DNA from: Planctomycetota bacterium | Lineage (GTDB): Bacteria > Patescibacteriota > Patescibacteriia > Patescibacteriales > UBA12465 | Assembly (NCBI GenBank): GCA_025453315.1 | Contig: JALOQQ010000021.1 | Coordinates: 1-11,213, forward strand | DNA length: 11,213 bases | Direction: 5' to 3' | Shown here: positions 1 to 6,616 of the stretch, one piece after another | Position numbering within the stretch: the stretch's first letter is position 1 | How the letters are laid out: the number at the start of each line of letters is the position of its first letter | Made by a program: the position numbers and the translations under genes | Notes under the pieces: generated by a model | Seen by the model: only the letters and a program-made list of their open reading frames with translations | Told to the model about the DNA's origin: nothing | Databases searched by the model: none

Positions 1-689
1 CTATAACCAATAATTCCGATTAAAATAATAACAGCATACATTGAACTAATTTCAAAAGTTAAATGATAATCGACTACTCGACGACCTAAACCGTATTCTG
101 TACTTACTAACATTTCAATAACTACCACAATTATCAAAGAAAAAGAAATAGATTGTCTTAATCCTGAAGAAATGTGCGGCAATGCTTCCGGAAAAATAAC
201 TTTAGTAAAAGTTTGCCAAGTATTAAGCAATAAGTTCTTAGCAACCATTAATCTAATATTATTTATACTTTTAATTCCATAAATAGTGTTAATGCTCATA
301 ATTAAAGTAACGCTAAAGATGACTAATGCTATTTTTGAAATTTCACCCAAGCCCAGTAACAATAAAAAGATTGGCAACAACACAGCCGCTGGTATAGAAC
401 GTAAAAAATCTATCCAAAAAATTAAACCGTTTTTTTCTTTAGACTTAAGAGTACTAAATCCTATTAAAATTCCCAACAAGCTTCCAATACTTAAACCGAC
501 AAACAAACGCATAAAAGTAGCTCCGATATCCGACAGTATCGTTCTATTAACAAAAAAATGCCAAAAAGCAGAAAGAATTTTTTGCGGTGGTGGAAATAAC
601 AAAGCTGGTAATATTTCTGATTCTGCCAATAAAAACCACAACCAAGTAATGATTAATATAATTATTAATTGTCTTCTCCAATTACTCAT
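1..689 (-). CDS. ABC transporter permease, SsuC/TauC-like (C-terminus beyond window)
   Basis: This is the inner-membrane subunit of a nitrate/sulfonate/taurine-type importer. I translated the minus strand from ATG at 689; 229 codons stay open to the window edge, so roughly the last 25 residues of a typical 250-260 residue permease are missing. The protein starts MSNWRRQLIIILII with a hydrophobic segment, then the family's periplasmic LFPPPQKIL stretch, a RSIPAAVLLP motif and further hydrophobic segments. An EAA loop (FPEALPHISSGLRQS), which docks on the ATPase, follows at about 162-190. The start overlaps the ATPase stop by four bases (ATGA), implying translational coupling. Family assignment is strong; the substrate cannot be read from the sequence. 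Confidence 0.9.
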   Translation of the reverse strand, partial: MSNWRRQLIIILIITWLWFLLAESEILPALLFPPPQKILSAFWHFFVNRTILSDIGATFMRLFVGLSIGSLLGILIGFSTLKSKEKNGLIFWIDFLRSIPAAVLLPIFLLLLGLGEISKIALVIFSVTLIMSINTIYGIKSINNIRLMVAKNLLLNTWQTFTKVIFPEALPHISSGLRQSISFSLIIVVVIEMLVSTEYGLGRRVVDYHLTFEISSMYAVIILIGIIGY

Positions 690-1432
690 ATTAAAAATGA
701 TTGAGCTATAGAAATAATTTTTTGACGAATTCCTTGAGCCAAATCGCCACCCAATTGCTCTAAATTTCGCGGTCGCGGAATATTATTGGGTATAATATCT
801 AAAATTTTTGCTGGTAAACCAGAAAAAATAATTATTTGATCAGCTAAAAGAATGACTTCTTCAATAGAGTGCGTGACAATAATTGTTGATTTCTTTTCTT
901 TTTCCCATAGAGATAAGAATTGCTGTTGTAGTTTTAGGGCGCTTTGATAATCTAGAGCGGAAAATGGTTCGTCAAATAAATATATATCTGGATTAAACGC
1001 CAAAGCCCGACCAAAGGCGGTTAGTTGCGATAGCCCGCCAGAAACTTGATAGGGATATTTATTTTGATGCCGACTAAGATTTAATCGATCGATAATTTGA
1101 TCAACTCTTTTTTCCCTTTCTTTTTTGCTTTTAATTTTAGAAATTAAGGTTAATTCAATGTTCTTGTAGATAGTCATCCAGGGTAATAAAGAAAAACGAT
1201 GATCCTGAAACACCAAACCAGCCCTTAAATCACTGTCATCACTTCTTTCTAATTGTTTTATTTCGCCACTATCTTGTTTATCTAAACCGGCAATGATTTT
1301 TAATAAAGTCGTTTTGCCACAGCCGTTCGGCCCAAATAAAGCAATAATTTGTCCATCCGGAATATTAAAAGATATGTTCTGTAAGATTGCTGTTGTACTA
1401 TAGCTTTTATTTATCCCAACTACTTTAATCAT
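686..1432 (-). CDS. ABC transporter ATPase, SsuB/TauB-like
   Basis: This is the cytoplasmic ATPase that powers the importer, 248 residues, the usual family length. Visible motifs in order are Walker A GPNGCGKT (34-41), Q-loop Q76 in VFQDHRF, signature SGGLSQ (131-136), Walker B YLFDEPF (151-157), D-loop SALD (158-161) and switch histidine H188 in VTHS. The signature departs from the canonical LSGGQ, with leucine at the usual glutamine position and a second Q two residues later. The protein still has every catalytic element, so it is probably active. It overlaps the binding-protein gene by 8 bases upstream and the permease by 4 bases downstream. The stop is TGA, showing the standard meaning of that codon here. 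Confidence 0.95.
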   Translation of the reverse strand: MIKVVGINKSYSTTAILQNISFNIPDGQIIALFGPNGCGKTTLLKIIAGLDKQDSGEIKQLERSDDSDLRAGLVFQDHRFSLLPWMTIYKNIELTLISKIKSKKEREKRVDQIIDRLNLSRHQNKYPYQVSGGLSQLTAFGRALAFNPDIYLFDEPFSALDYQSALKLQQQFLSLWEKEKKSTIIVTHSIEEVILLADQIIIFSGLPAKILDIIPNNIPRPRNLEQLGGDLAQGIRQKIISIAQSFLI

Positions 1433-2405
1433 ATTCTAAAAACATAGAACTACTAATAACTGGTTTTTTAATTTCTCCGATACTTAATAATAAATCGGAC
1501 AACTCTTGAACTTTCTTCTTATTCATTTCAACGAATTTTTGATATGGAGCAAGCGCCATTGAAGTAGCAACCGCTTTATCAAGTGGGGTATACTTAGACA
1601 AAATAGCCTTAACTTCATCCGGATGTTTATTAATAAAATCTAATGTCAAATCATTAGCTAAAACTAATCGCCTGACAACATCGGGGTATTTTTTAATAAA
1701 GCTAGTAGAAACAACACTGGCTGCAAAAGGAATATCTTTTATAAAATATTTATCAAACAAAGCCTGTTCCAAGGGTCGACTAATATTTTTATATGTTCCG
1801 GTCGTAGCAAGTGGTTCAAGGACGATAGCGGCATCAACCTGACCAGCCTGTAAAGACGACAATTCTAATTTTGGTTCCATTTGAACTAGTTCTGTTCCAG
1901 TAATCTGATTTTGTTCTATAAATCGTCGATACAGTGCACTAACGCCAGAACCTAAATAAGAAGCGATTTTTTTGTTTTTTAAATCCTTAATACTTAAAGT
2001 AGAATTAGCAGGAGTTACAATAAATGAAGCGGGATGCTCTTGATTCTCAAGGGTTAAAGAAAATACTTTAAAATACCCCGGACTCTTTTCTTCAATAGTA
2101 AATAACAAAAAAGTGTTAACTCCACCAAGGGCGGCATCAATACGATCGGCAATTAGAGCTTCCATTAGTTGATTTGTTGATTGGAACTCAACCACCTCTA
2201 CTTTCAGTCCTTCTTTAATAAAAATATTCTTTTCTAAACCGACAAAAAGAGGGGCATACATGCTATGTGCCCTATAACCAATTCTGACTGTTAATAATTC
2301 TACGTTATTGTTGCTTTTATTTTTAATAACAAAGAAAACAAGCGTGCTAATTACTAAAACAATCAGTAAACCAAGTAAACACTTTTTATAATGTTTTTTA
2401 GACAT
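1425..2405 (-). CDS. ABC transporter substrate-binding protein, SsuA/NMT1-like, membrane-anchored
   Basis: This 326-residue periplasmic binding protein of the SsuA/THI5/NMT1 superfamily is the first gene of the importer operon. A single hydrophobic segment (about 8-26) follows a Lys-rich start. I see no lipobox: the only nearby cysteine (C9) lies at the start of that segment, so an uncleaved anchor is likely. Family features include VRIGYRAHSMYAPLFVGLEKN (45-65, in two parts), the EGLKVEVVEF strand, LMEALIADRIDAALGG, LKNKKIASYLGSG and LQAGQVDAAIVLEP. Substrates of this family range over nitrate, alkanesulfonates, taurine and pyrimidine precursors; nothing here decides among them. No convincing -35/-10 pair was seen upstream; a lone TACAAT lies at 2439-2444 on the minus strand. 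Confidence 0.9.
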   Translation of the reverse strand: MSKKHYKKCLLGLLIVLVISTLVFFVIKNKSNNNVELLTVRIGYRAHSMYAPLFVGLEKNIFIKEGLKVEVVEFQSTNQLMEALIADRIDAALGGVNTFLLFTIEEKSPGYFKVFSLTLENQEHPASFIVTPANSTLSIKDLKNKKIASYLGSGVSALYRRFIEQNQITGTELVQMEPKLELSSLQAGQVDAAIVLEPLATTGTYKNISRPLEQALFDKYFIKDIPFAASVVSTSFIKKYPDVVRRLVLANDLTLDFINKHPDEVKAILSKYTPLDKAVATSMALAPYQKFVEMNKKKVQELSDLLLSIGEIKKPVISSSMFLEYD

Positions 2406-2499
2406 AAAATTAATTAATTAAATTCTAACTAAAGGATTATTGTATTTTCTATAAAATTCAATAATATATCAATGCTTCCGACAATATTTTTATTTAATG

Positions 2500-2528
2500 T
2501 TGACAAAATAGCTAAAACAAGCTAATAT
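2500..2528 (+). promoter_or_regulatory. Predicted sigma-70-type promoter of the TrmB-like gene
   Basis: A perfect TTGACA (2500-2505) is followed, after a 17-base spacer, by TAATAT (2523-2528). This would start an RNA near 2535 and give a leader of about 45 bases containing the 2546-2560 hairpin before ATG 2579. It lies in the 173-base divergent region shared with the ABC operon, so the regulator could control both directions. The boxes are read directly; activity is inferred. Confidence 0.55.
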
Positions 2529-2536
2529 ATTATCAC

Positions 2537-2560
2537 AAAAAAGCCGTCGGTTTTGCCGAC
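2537..2560 (-). terminator. Hairpin with minus-strand T-tract (candidate terminator)
   Basis: GTCGG (2546-2550) and CCGAC (2556-2560) form a five-pair stem. Read on the minus strand, it is followed after three bases by six T (complement of 2537-2542). It would stop minus-strand transcripts that have crossed the TrmB-like gene before they enter the ABC operon. On the plus strand it would instead be a hairpin in the TrmB leader. The stem is short, so confidence is modest. Confidence 0.35.
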
Positions 2561-2578
2561 TAAATAAGTATATATAAT

Positions 2579-2815
2579 ATGAAAATAGAAAAAGTTCTCC
2601 AAGATTTCGGTTTAAGCGAAAAAGAATCGAGAGTTTATCTTGCTCTTCTTCAAGTTGGACCAGCGCCTGTACAAAAAATTGCCGATAAATCATCACTAGC
2701 CAGATCAACTATTTATGAAATATTAAACGCTTTAATAAAACGCGGCCTAGTTAACACTTACTTAAAAAAACGAGTAAAATATTTTAGCCCCGAGGAACCT
2801 GAGAAATTAGTATAG
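2579..2815 (+). CDS. Short TrmB-like winged-helix transcriptional regulator
   Basis: This 78-residue DNA-binding protein resembles the N-terminal domain of TrmB regulators. LQDFGLSEKESRVYLALLQV (7-26) is the first helix pair, VQKIADKSSLARSTIYEILNA (31-51) the helix-turn-helix with recognition helix, and LIKRGLV...KVKYFSPEEP-like residues (52-74) form the wing. Full TrmB proteins are about 250 residues with a coiled linker and a sugar- or ligand-sensing domain; this one stops right after the wing, so it is either naturally minimal or truncated. The next 28 bases show no remnant of the missing part. Its divergent position suggests it controls the ABC importer genes (inference). Confidence 0.75.
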   Translation: MKIEKVLQDFGLSEKESRVYLALLQVGPAPVQKIADKSSLARSTIYEILNALIKRGLVNTYLKKRVKYFSPEEPEKLV

Positions 2816-2843
2816 TTAGCTTACTTTTTAAATAATTTCTAAT

Positions 2844-3215
2844 TCAATAACTAGAGGTTTTATGGGTTCCTTGATGAAAGAATATTCTCCAAGTATTACC
2901 CTCTTTTCTCCAAAGAGAAGTTCTAAGAGAAAATTTCTTTTCTAAATCATTAATTATTCTTTCTGTTTCAAAATTTGTCATAACAATATCTTCTGATAAA
3001 CTTTTAACCTCAAAATTACTAACCATATATACAACCTTATCGGCATTCAAAGGAAGTCTTTCGAGTATGTTTTGTTTTGTATATACTAGCCCCGAACTTC
3101 CAAATTCCTTAAAATCATTAGCTAATAAATCATTTAACTGATTAAAAGAGCTTCTCACTTCTGGTTTAAGAAGTGAAGTCTCTAAATCATAAATTTTATT
3201 ATACAATTCATTCAT
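2844..3215 (-). CDS. DUF4440 / SnoaL-like (NTF2 fold) small protein
   Basis: This 123-residue protein resembles DUF4440 proteins of the NTF2-like fold: a first helix IYDLETSLLKPEVRSS (8-23), then LNDLLANDFKEFGSSG (27-42), a run of strands, and near the end RTSLWRKEGNTWRIFFHQGT (98-117), where the W-x(n)-W-R and FHQGT pattern is typical. Family members act as small enzymes or ligand-binding domains, and no catalytic role can be assigned from the sequence. It lies 28 bases downstream of the degenerate P-loop gene and is probably co-transcribed with it. It converges on the TrmB-like gene with only 28 bases between stops and no clear terminator in the gap. Confidence 0.7.
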   Translation of the reverse strand: MNELYNKIYDLETSLLKPEVRSSFNQLNDLLANDFKEFGSSGLVYTKQNILERLPLNADKVVYMVSNFEVKSLSEDIVMTNFETERIINDLEKKFSLRTSLWRKEGNTWRIFFHQGTHKTSSY

Positions 3216-3243
3216 ATTATAAATAAAATTTAAAATTAAACAT

Positions 3244-3789
3244 CTATCTTTCAGAATTAAGACTAATCATTCCATTATAAATACTGCTTATTATTCTTCC
3301 ATGATATTTTGGTAAACTTGCTAAATCATATTGGGGGTGCTTCTCTGATTGAGAAAACAATATCTTTGTAGCAAAATCTCTTTTCATTATATCATCAGCA
3401 AATTCACACTTATTCAAATCGCCAGAAAAAATAACTAATTTTAAATCCTTAACCGCATTAAAAAGATTTAGGCTATAATTATCTATATTTTTTATCAACA
3501 CCACTCTTTCATTTAAATCAGTAACGTTTCGTAAAGAATCTATCAGGACTTGTTCTTCGCCAGAATTAATGATAATAGCCTTATTTTCATAACCAATTAT
3601 TTGCTTTCTAAATTCCTCTTTAGCCATTGGATAGGCTGAGAAAAGAAGAGTTTTAAATCCATTTTTTAATAGATTGGCTAACAAACAAACACTAAAAAAT
3701 GATGCTCCAGATTTTTCGACGCCATGTATTAAAATTGGAAAGTTACTTTCTGTAAAATTTACTTTTTTGTTGTCTATTAAAATATTCAT
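3244..3789 (-). CDS. Hypothetical protein with degenerate P-loop (RecA/KaiC-like fold?)
   Basis: I do not recognise the family with certainty. The frame could begin at TTG 3798, but ATG 3789 is preferred; it gives 181 residues. A strand-loop-helix FPILIHGVEKSGASFFS (17-33) resembles a Walker A motif, but the usual GK[ST] reads GAS, so the phosphate-binding lysine is displaced to K26. VVLIKNIDNYS (96-106) looks like a Walker B strand, and an I/V-rich strand LKLVIFSGDL (116-125) follows. Alternating strands and helices suggest a RecA-like alpha/beta core that may bind but not hydrolyse nucleotide. The C-terminus LPKYHGRIISS is compact and polar. It is first in a two-gene unit with the DUF4440 gene. 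Confidence 0.6.
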   Translation of the reverse strand: MNILIDNKKVNFTESNFPILIHGVEKSGASFFSVCLLANLLKNGFKTLLFSAYPMAKEEFRKQIIGYENKAIIINSGEEQVLIDSLRNVTDLNERVVLIKNIDNYSLNLFNAVKDLKLVIFSGDLNKCEFADDIMKRDFATKILFSQSEKHPQYDLASLPKYHGRIISSIYNGMISLNSER

Positions 3790-3817
3790 TGAATTCAAAG
3801 AATAATATGCTACATAT

Positions 3818-3826
3818 ATTCTATCA
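3818..3826 (-). promoter_or_regulatory. Possible extended -10 promoter of the degenerate P-loop gene
   Basis: Read on the minus strand, TGATAGAAT fits the extended -10 pattern TGnTATAAT with one change. It lies 28 bases before ATG 3789. No matching -35 was seen. The call rests on a short motif in AT-rich DNA. Confidence 0.3.
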
Positions 3827-3899
3827 TTTGATTAAAATAAATAACAGTGAATTGGATTTGAACTATTTTAAATCTAATTTTAGATATTTTAATAAAATA

Positions 3900-3923
3900 A
3901 AAACGGGCATTTCTGCTCGTTTT
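3900..3923 (-). terminator. Intrinsic terminator of the sigma/DUF2202 operon
   Basis: Arms AAAACGGGCA (3900-3909) and TGCTCGTTTT (3914-3923) enclose a four-base loop. One pair is G-U on the plus strand and A-C on the minus strand, so the stem is slightly better as plus-strand RNA. T-rich tails occur on both sides (TTTTTATTTT on the minus strand), so it may work in both directions. Its position downstream of the DUF2202 stop (4063) makes it the likely end of that operon. Confidence 0.6.
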
Positions 3924-3927
3924 TATT

Positions 3928-3957
3928 TTTTGCTCGAGGTCGTGGACGAAGTTTGAA
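3928..3957 (-). repeat. 3'-UTR repeat element, copy A
   Basis: This 30-base segment matches 6617-6646 at 26 of 30 positions with no gap, with a shared core GGTCGTGGA. It abuts the terminator hairpin at 3900-3923 and lies about 105 bases downstream of the DUF2202 stop. In the mRNA sense (minus strand) it precedes the terminator, as copy B does in its own operon. A direct repeat TTTGAACTATT occurs at 3857-3867 and 3952-3962, flanking the hairpin. Confidence 0.65.
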
Positions 3958-4062
3958 CTATTGTGACTAAGATTAGACGAGAATTAAGTGGTTAATCTTG
4001 TTTAGACTATTTAACAAAATCATGAATGAAATAATTTTAACTTACTTACAAAAAACATTCAA

Positions 4063-4797
4063 CTACCTTACCTTTTCTTGATTGGCGCTTAGTATAATAT
4101 TAATTTCCTCTTGAGATAAATATTGAGCAGAATAACTTACACCTTGTTTCTCTAGTTGTTTAGAGAAAGACCTCAAATGATTACGAGAACCCCTATTTAA
4201 GTTATCATAAATCTCTAAGACATCTTGATTATCAACTTTTTTTGCTAAATCATTTAAATCTTTAATATCTAGGTCTTCAATGGTCGCGCCAACCATTAAA
4301 GCAGAAACTAAAGATTCTTGTCCTTTTGTAACAAGGTTGATATACAAATCGGAGAAAGTCTTATTTGAAAAAACTCCAACAGCATTGTCTTTTACTGGAT
4401 CTTCAATATTATATCTTTCTAGGAGATATCTAATAGATTCCGTATGAGTTAATTCACTTTTTGCTATATTGCTAAAAGCACTAACTCCCCATTTTTCATA
4501 TAAAGCAATATAAACATCGTGAGCCAATTTTTCTTCTTCTCTCATTTGCAATAAACCATCTTTTTCTTCTAAACTTAGATTTTCAATTGGTAAATTTGCT
4601 ATTTGGTCATGAGCCACAACATAATCACTACTATTAACTTCATTAATATTTTTATCGTTACTATTATTTGTTGTGTTACTCTCGCTAGATATCTTATTAC
4701 TGATATTAGTATTTTCTTTATTTTGAAAAACTACCACCACAACAAATAATATAACCGCCCCAAATGCAATAGCTATTAATAGTTTATTTTGTTTCAT
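4063..4797 (-). CDS. Membrane-anchored DUF2202 (ferritin-like) protein
   Basis: This 244-residue protein has an N-terminal hydrophobic anchor (about 6-23), then an Asn/Ser-rich linker (about 26-57) and a helical DUF2202 domain (about 70-238) presumably outside the membrane. Metal-ligand-like residues fall in ferritin-type positions: E86-E88 and H92 in REEEKLAHDVY, E114-x-x-H117 in SELTHTES, and E194 and H206 (RNHLRSF) in the last helices. The family has a ferritin-like four-helix fold; its substrate is poorly known. It starts 15 bases after the membrane-protein stop, so it is the third gene of the sigma operon and a likely part of the response that the sigma factor drives. Confidence 0.85.
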   Translation of the reverse strand: MKQNKLLIAIAFGAVILFVVVVVFQNKENTNISNKISSESNTTNNSNDKNINEVNSSDYVVAHDQIANLPIENLSLEEKDGLLQMREEEKLAHDVYIALYEKWGVSAFSNIAKSELTHTESIRYLLERYNIEDPVKDNAVGVFSNKTFSDLYINLVTKGQESLVSALMVGATIEDLDIKDLNDLAKKVDNQDVLEIYDNLNRGSRNHLRSFSKQLEKQGVSYSAQYLSQEEINIILSANQEKVR

Positions 4798-4812
4798 CTT
4801 TTTGTTTTTATT

Positions 4813-5307
4813 TTACTTATTTAAATTATTTATTTGTTTTCCCGTTCCAAACATTAGCCCTTGACCAGTTTTTTGTTTATAAATATGGTTAAAATATCCC
4901 TTTCTATGAAAAACATCATTTAAACCAATTAGATCAACTAAATATCCGGCAATAACTATAATAGCTACAAAACCAATAATAATTATCTTAAAATTAATTT
5001 TATAAAAAAAATTATATTTTCTCACTAACCAGATGCCAACAATTAAACCAAATATTCCAAGGACAACTGCCCACCAAGGAAAAGCGGCTATTATTTGATC
5101 CCATCGATACTGTCCCATAGGGCCATGAGATCTGAGTGAAAATCTAATTAGAGAAAAAAGAAAAATAGAACTTAGTGCTGAGGCGACTAGCCCCGATAAA
5201 ACTAAAATTGAAGCAATAATAAAATATATTTTTGGTCTCATTTTTAGCTTACCATGGCGAATGTCACCCATAATATTAGCACGAATATCTTTTAAATCTT
5301 TTGGCAT
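4813..5307 (-). CDS. Three-helix membrane protein, candidate partner of the ECF sigma factor
   Basis: No known domain is recognised in these 164 residues. A basic cytoplasmic N-terminus (1-26) precedes three predicted membrane helices at about 28-54, 74-95 and 106-127, then a polar tail of about 37 residues. The loop between helices 1 and 2 is short and contains Arg and Trp (RSHGPMGQYRWDQ). It overlaps the sigma gene by 16 bases and so is translationally linked to it. ECF sigma factors are often followed by a membrane anti-sigma factor, but no zinc-binding HxxxCxxC or RskA/RseA-like motif is visible in the N-terminus. The anti-sigma role is therefore only a positional inference. Confidence 0.75.
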   Translation of the reverse strand: MPKDLKDIRANIMGDIRHGKLKMRPKIYFIIASILVLSGLVASALSSIFLFSLIRFSLRSHGPMGQYRWDQIIAAFPWWAVVLGIFGLIVGIWLVRKYNFFYKINFKIIIIGFVAIIVIAGYLVDLIGLNDVFHRKGYFNHIYKQKTGQGLMFGTGKQINNLNK

Positions 5308-5834
5308 ATTTTTTTTAAAATTATTTTAGCCCGATTAATACGAGTTGCGACCGTTCCCATAGGCAATCTTAAAATATCGCTAATTTCTTCATACGATTTT
5401 TCATCAATATAGTATAAACGAAGTGGTTCGGCATAAAGAATGGCAATTTTTGAGAAACATTTTTCTACTTTTTCAACAATTTCTTTTTTTTCAAGAGCTA
5501 ATTCAATATTTTCCTCACTTTTAAAATCCATGTCTTCTAAAATTGGAATCTCTCTTTTGTTTTTTTTGGCAATATTTATTGATTCATTGTGAACAATTCT
5601 GTAAATCCAACTGGAAAACTTCTTTTTTGTGTTAAAACCTTTTAAATTGATAAAGGCTTTTATAAAAGATTCTTGAACGATATCAGCGGCATTATTTTCA
5701 TCCTGAATCAAATTACTAGCGTAACGCGAGAGTTTATTTTGATATCTTTCAATGATAATAGCGTAAAGCTCTTTATCTTCAGATCGAACTTTTTCGACAA
5801 TAGCTTCATCGGAAAGTTTATTATTTTCAAACAT
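5292..5834 (-). CDS. ECF-type RNA polymerase sigma factor (sigma-70 family)
   Basis: This 180-residue sigma factor has the two-domain ECF layout. Region 2 (about 22-90) contains ENNAADIVQESFIKAF (46-61), where sigma binds core polymerase, and FSSWIYRIVHNESIN (73-87), which reads the -10 element. Region 4 (about 137-176) contains YYIDEKSYEEISDILRLPMG and TVATRINRAKIILKK, the helix-turn-helix reading the -35 element. It would direct transcription of an envelope or stress regulon, possibly including the secreted protein just upstream. ATG 5834 lies about eight bases after a strong extended -10, so the mRNA is probably leaderless. The gene overlaps the downstream membrane-protein gene by 16 bases. 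Confidence 0.92.
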   Translation of the reverse strand: MFENNKLSDEAIVEKVRSEDKELYAIIIERYQNKLSRYASNLIQDENNAADIVQESFIKAFINLKGFNTKKKFSSWIYRIVHNESINIAKKNKREIPILEDMDFKSEENIELALEKKEIVEKVEKCFSKIAILYAEPLRLYYIDEKSYEEISDILRLPMGTVATRINRAKIILKKICQKI

Positions 5835-5841
5835 ATTATCT

Positions 5842-5850
5842 ATTATATCA
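5842..5850 (-). promoter_or_regulatory. Extended -10 promoter of the sigma operon, giving a leaderless mRNA
   Basis: The minus strand reads TGATATAAT, a perfect extended -10 (TGnTATAAT). Only seven bases separate it from the ATG of the sigma gene, so transcription would start at or next to the A of the start codon. No consensus -35 is at the expected distance; that position falls inside the 5866-5901 hairpin. Confidence 0.6.
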
Positions 5851-5865
5851 AATTAAGCACAATAT

Positions 5866-5901
5866 CACACTAAGCCTCATAAAATAATGGGGCTTAGTGT
5901 G
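5866..5901 (-). terminator. Strong hairpin after the secreted-protein gene
   Basis: Arms at 5866-5878 and 5889-5901 (CACACTAAGCC with GGCTTAGTGTG plus two more pairs, one of them wobble) form a stem of up to 13 pairs around a ten-base AT loop. It lies 19 bases beyond the stop of the small secreted protein and directly upstream of the sigma promoter. Neither strand has a good T-tract, so it may be a weak terminator, an mRNA 3'-end stabiliser, or a regulatory structure over the sigma -35 region. Confidence 0.55.
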
Positions 5902-5919
5902 TAAATTTACTAGATTTCT

Positions 5920-6327
5920 TTAACGATTTAAATTTTGACCAGTAGTTGATATTAACCCCTTATTACCACTACCATTACGGAGACCATGTCTGGAGCCTGA
6001 GCTATTTTTTAGCCCCAAACCAAGATCCTGTCGAATTTTTTGTGCTTCTACTATTTTCCCCTGAGCAGCTAATTCATGAGCTTCTGCAAATTTAGCAAAG
6101 TTTCCCTGATTAACCACCTGGGTGACACGGCCCTTGCCAGCCATTAAACTTTTCCAAGCATTATAATCTTTATTATCAAAAGCCTGCTCCATGGCTGCAT
6201 GACGTTCAGCTGTATAATTTGGTCCCTGAACTGTTGAATCTCCTTGATAAGCAAAAGCTGAGTTAGCTGATAAGGCAGCAACCCCCATTAGTGTTAAAGC
6301 GCCTAAACCTAAAGTTAATTTTTTCAT
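5920..6327 (-). CDS. Small secreted protein of unknown function
   Basis: This 135-residue protein has a clear Sec signal peptide: KK start, hydrophobic core LGLGALTLMGVAAL, and cleavage predicted after AFA (residue 26). The mature part begins YQGDSTVQGPNYTAERH and contains two helical stretches, AAMEQAFDNKDYNAWKSLM (44-62) and NFAKFAEAHELAAQGKI (76-92), ending in AQKIRQDLGLGL. The last 27 residues are Gly/Ser/Asn-rich and probably disordered. I associate this pattern with small exported proteins common in Patescibacteria, but cannot give a function. Directly upstream of the sigma operon, it may be a target or sensor of that system. Confidence 0.8.
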   Translation of the reverse strand: MKKLTLGLGALTLMGVAALSANSAFAYQGDSTVQGPNYTAERHAAMEQAFDNKDYNAWKSLMAGKGRVTQVVNQGNFAKFAEAHELAAQGKIVEAQKIRQDLGLGLKNSSGSRHGLRNGSGNKGLISTTGQNLNR

Positions 6328-6339
6328 ATATTTTTATTA

Positions 6340-6368
6340 TTAATACTATTATTTAATTTATTAAGCAA
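6340..6368 (-). promoter_or_regulatory. Possible promoter of the secreted-protein gene
   Basis: Minus strand TTGCTT (6363-6368) and TATTAA (6340-6345) are separated by 17 bases and lie just upstream of ATG 6327. This would leave a leader of only a few bases. Both boxes differ from consensus and the region is very AT-rich, so the call is tentative. Confidence 0.35.
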
Positions 6369-6588
6369 TTTATTGTTTTATTCGACCTTTACTTCTAATA
6401 CAAAGATGTTAGTAATTTTCTTTCATTCGTCTGTATTTTAATTAAAATATTTATATTTGGGTAAAAACCTGTCATGAATTCGAACCAATATACACCAATA
6501 AAATCAAGGGTTTTCCATAAAACGCTATAAATACCCTGAAAAGGTTCAAACCACTTTGGAACTTATAATGTCTCTAATATTAAAACAA
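6369..6588. other. Gene-free stretch with T-arm-like motifs, otherwise empty
   Basis: No gene is seen. The segment has an imperfect stem (TCAAGGGT 6504-6511 with ACCCTGA 6533-6539, one bulged base). It also has two T-arm-like words, GGTTCGAATTC on the minus strand (6476-6486) and GGTTCAAACC (6543-6552). Neither can be built into a tRNA cloverleaf. A degraded tRNA end or recombination site is possible but unproven. Confidence 0.3.
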
Positions 6589-6611
6589 AAACAGGTCTTT
6601 AAAACCTGTTT
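6589..6611 (-). terminator. Intrinsic terminator of the three-gene nuclease/Abi-like operon
   Basis: AAACAGGT (6589-6596) and ACCTGTTT (6604-6611) form a perfect eight-pair stem with a seven-base loop. On the minus strand it is followed by TTTTTGTTTT-like sequence. It lies about 40 bases after the stop at 6652, with repeat copy B between, and fits a rho-independent terminator for the operon starting at 9810. Confidence 0.75.
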
Positions 6612-6616
6612 CTGCG

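Noticed and set aside
286..711. Plus-strand open frame opposite the permease and ATPase end
   Set aside because: The minus strand here encodes a clear ABC permease with an EAA loop; the plus-strand product is low-complexity Lys/Ile/Asn-rich.
2490..2708. Minus-strand open frame opposite the TrmB-like gene
   Set aside because: It overlaps a recognisable helix-turn-helix gene and its own promoter and has no domain.
3969..3999. Stem AAGATTA/TAATCTT downstream of the sigma operon
   Set aside because: Seven AT-rich pairs with a 17-base loop are expected by chance in this composition; no T-tract follows.
6465..6570. tRNA gene on the minus strand
   Set aside because: GGTTCGAATTC and GGTTCAAACC look like T-arms, but the neighbouring bases do not pair as a T-stem and no acceptor or anticodon arm can be built.
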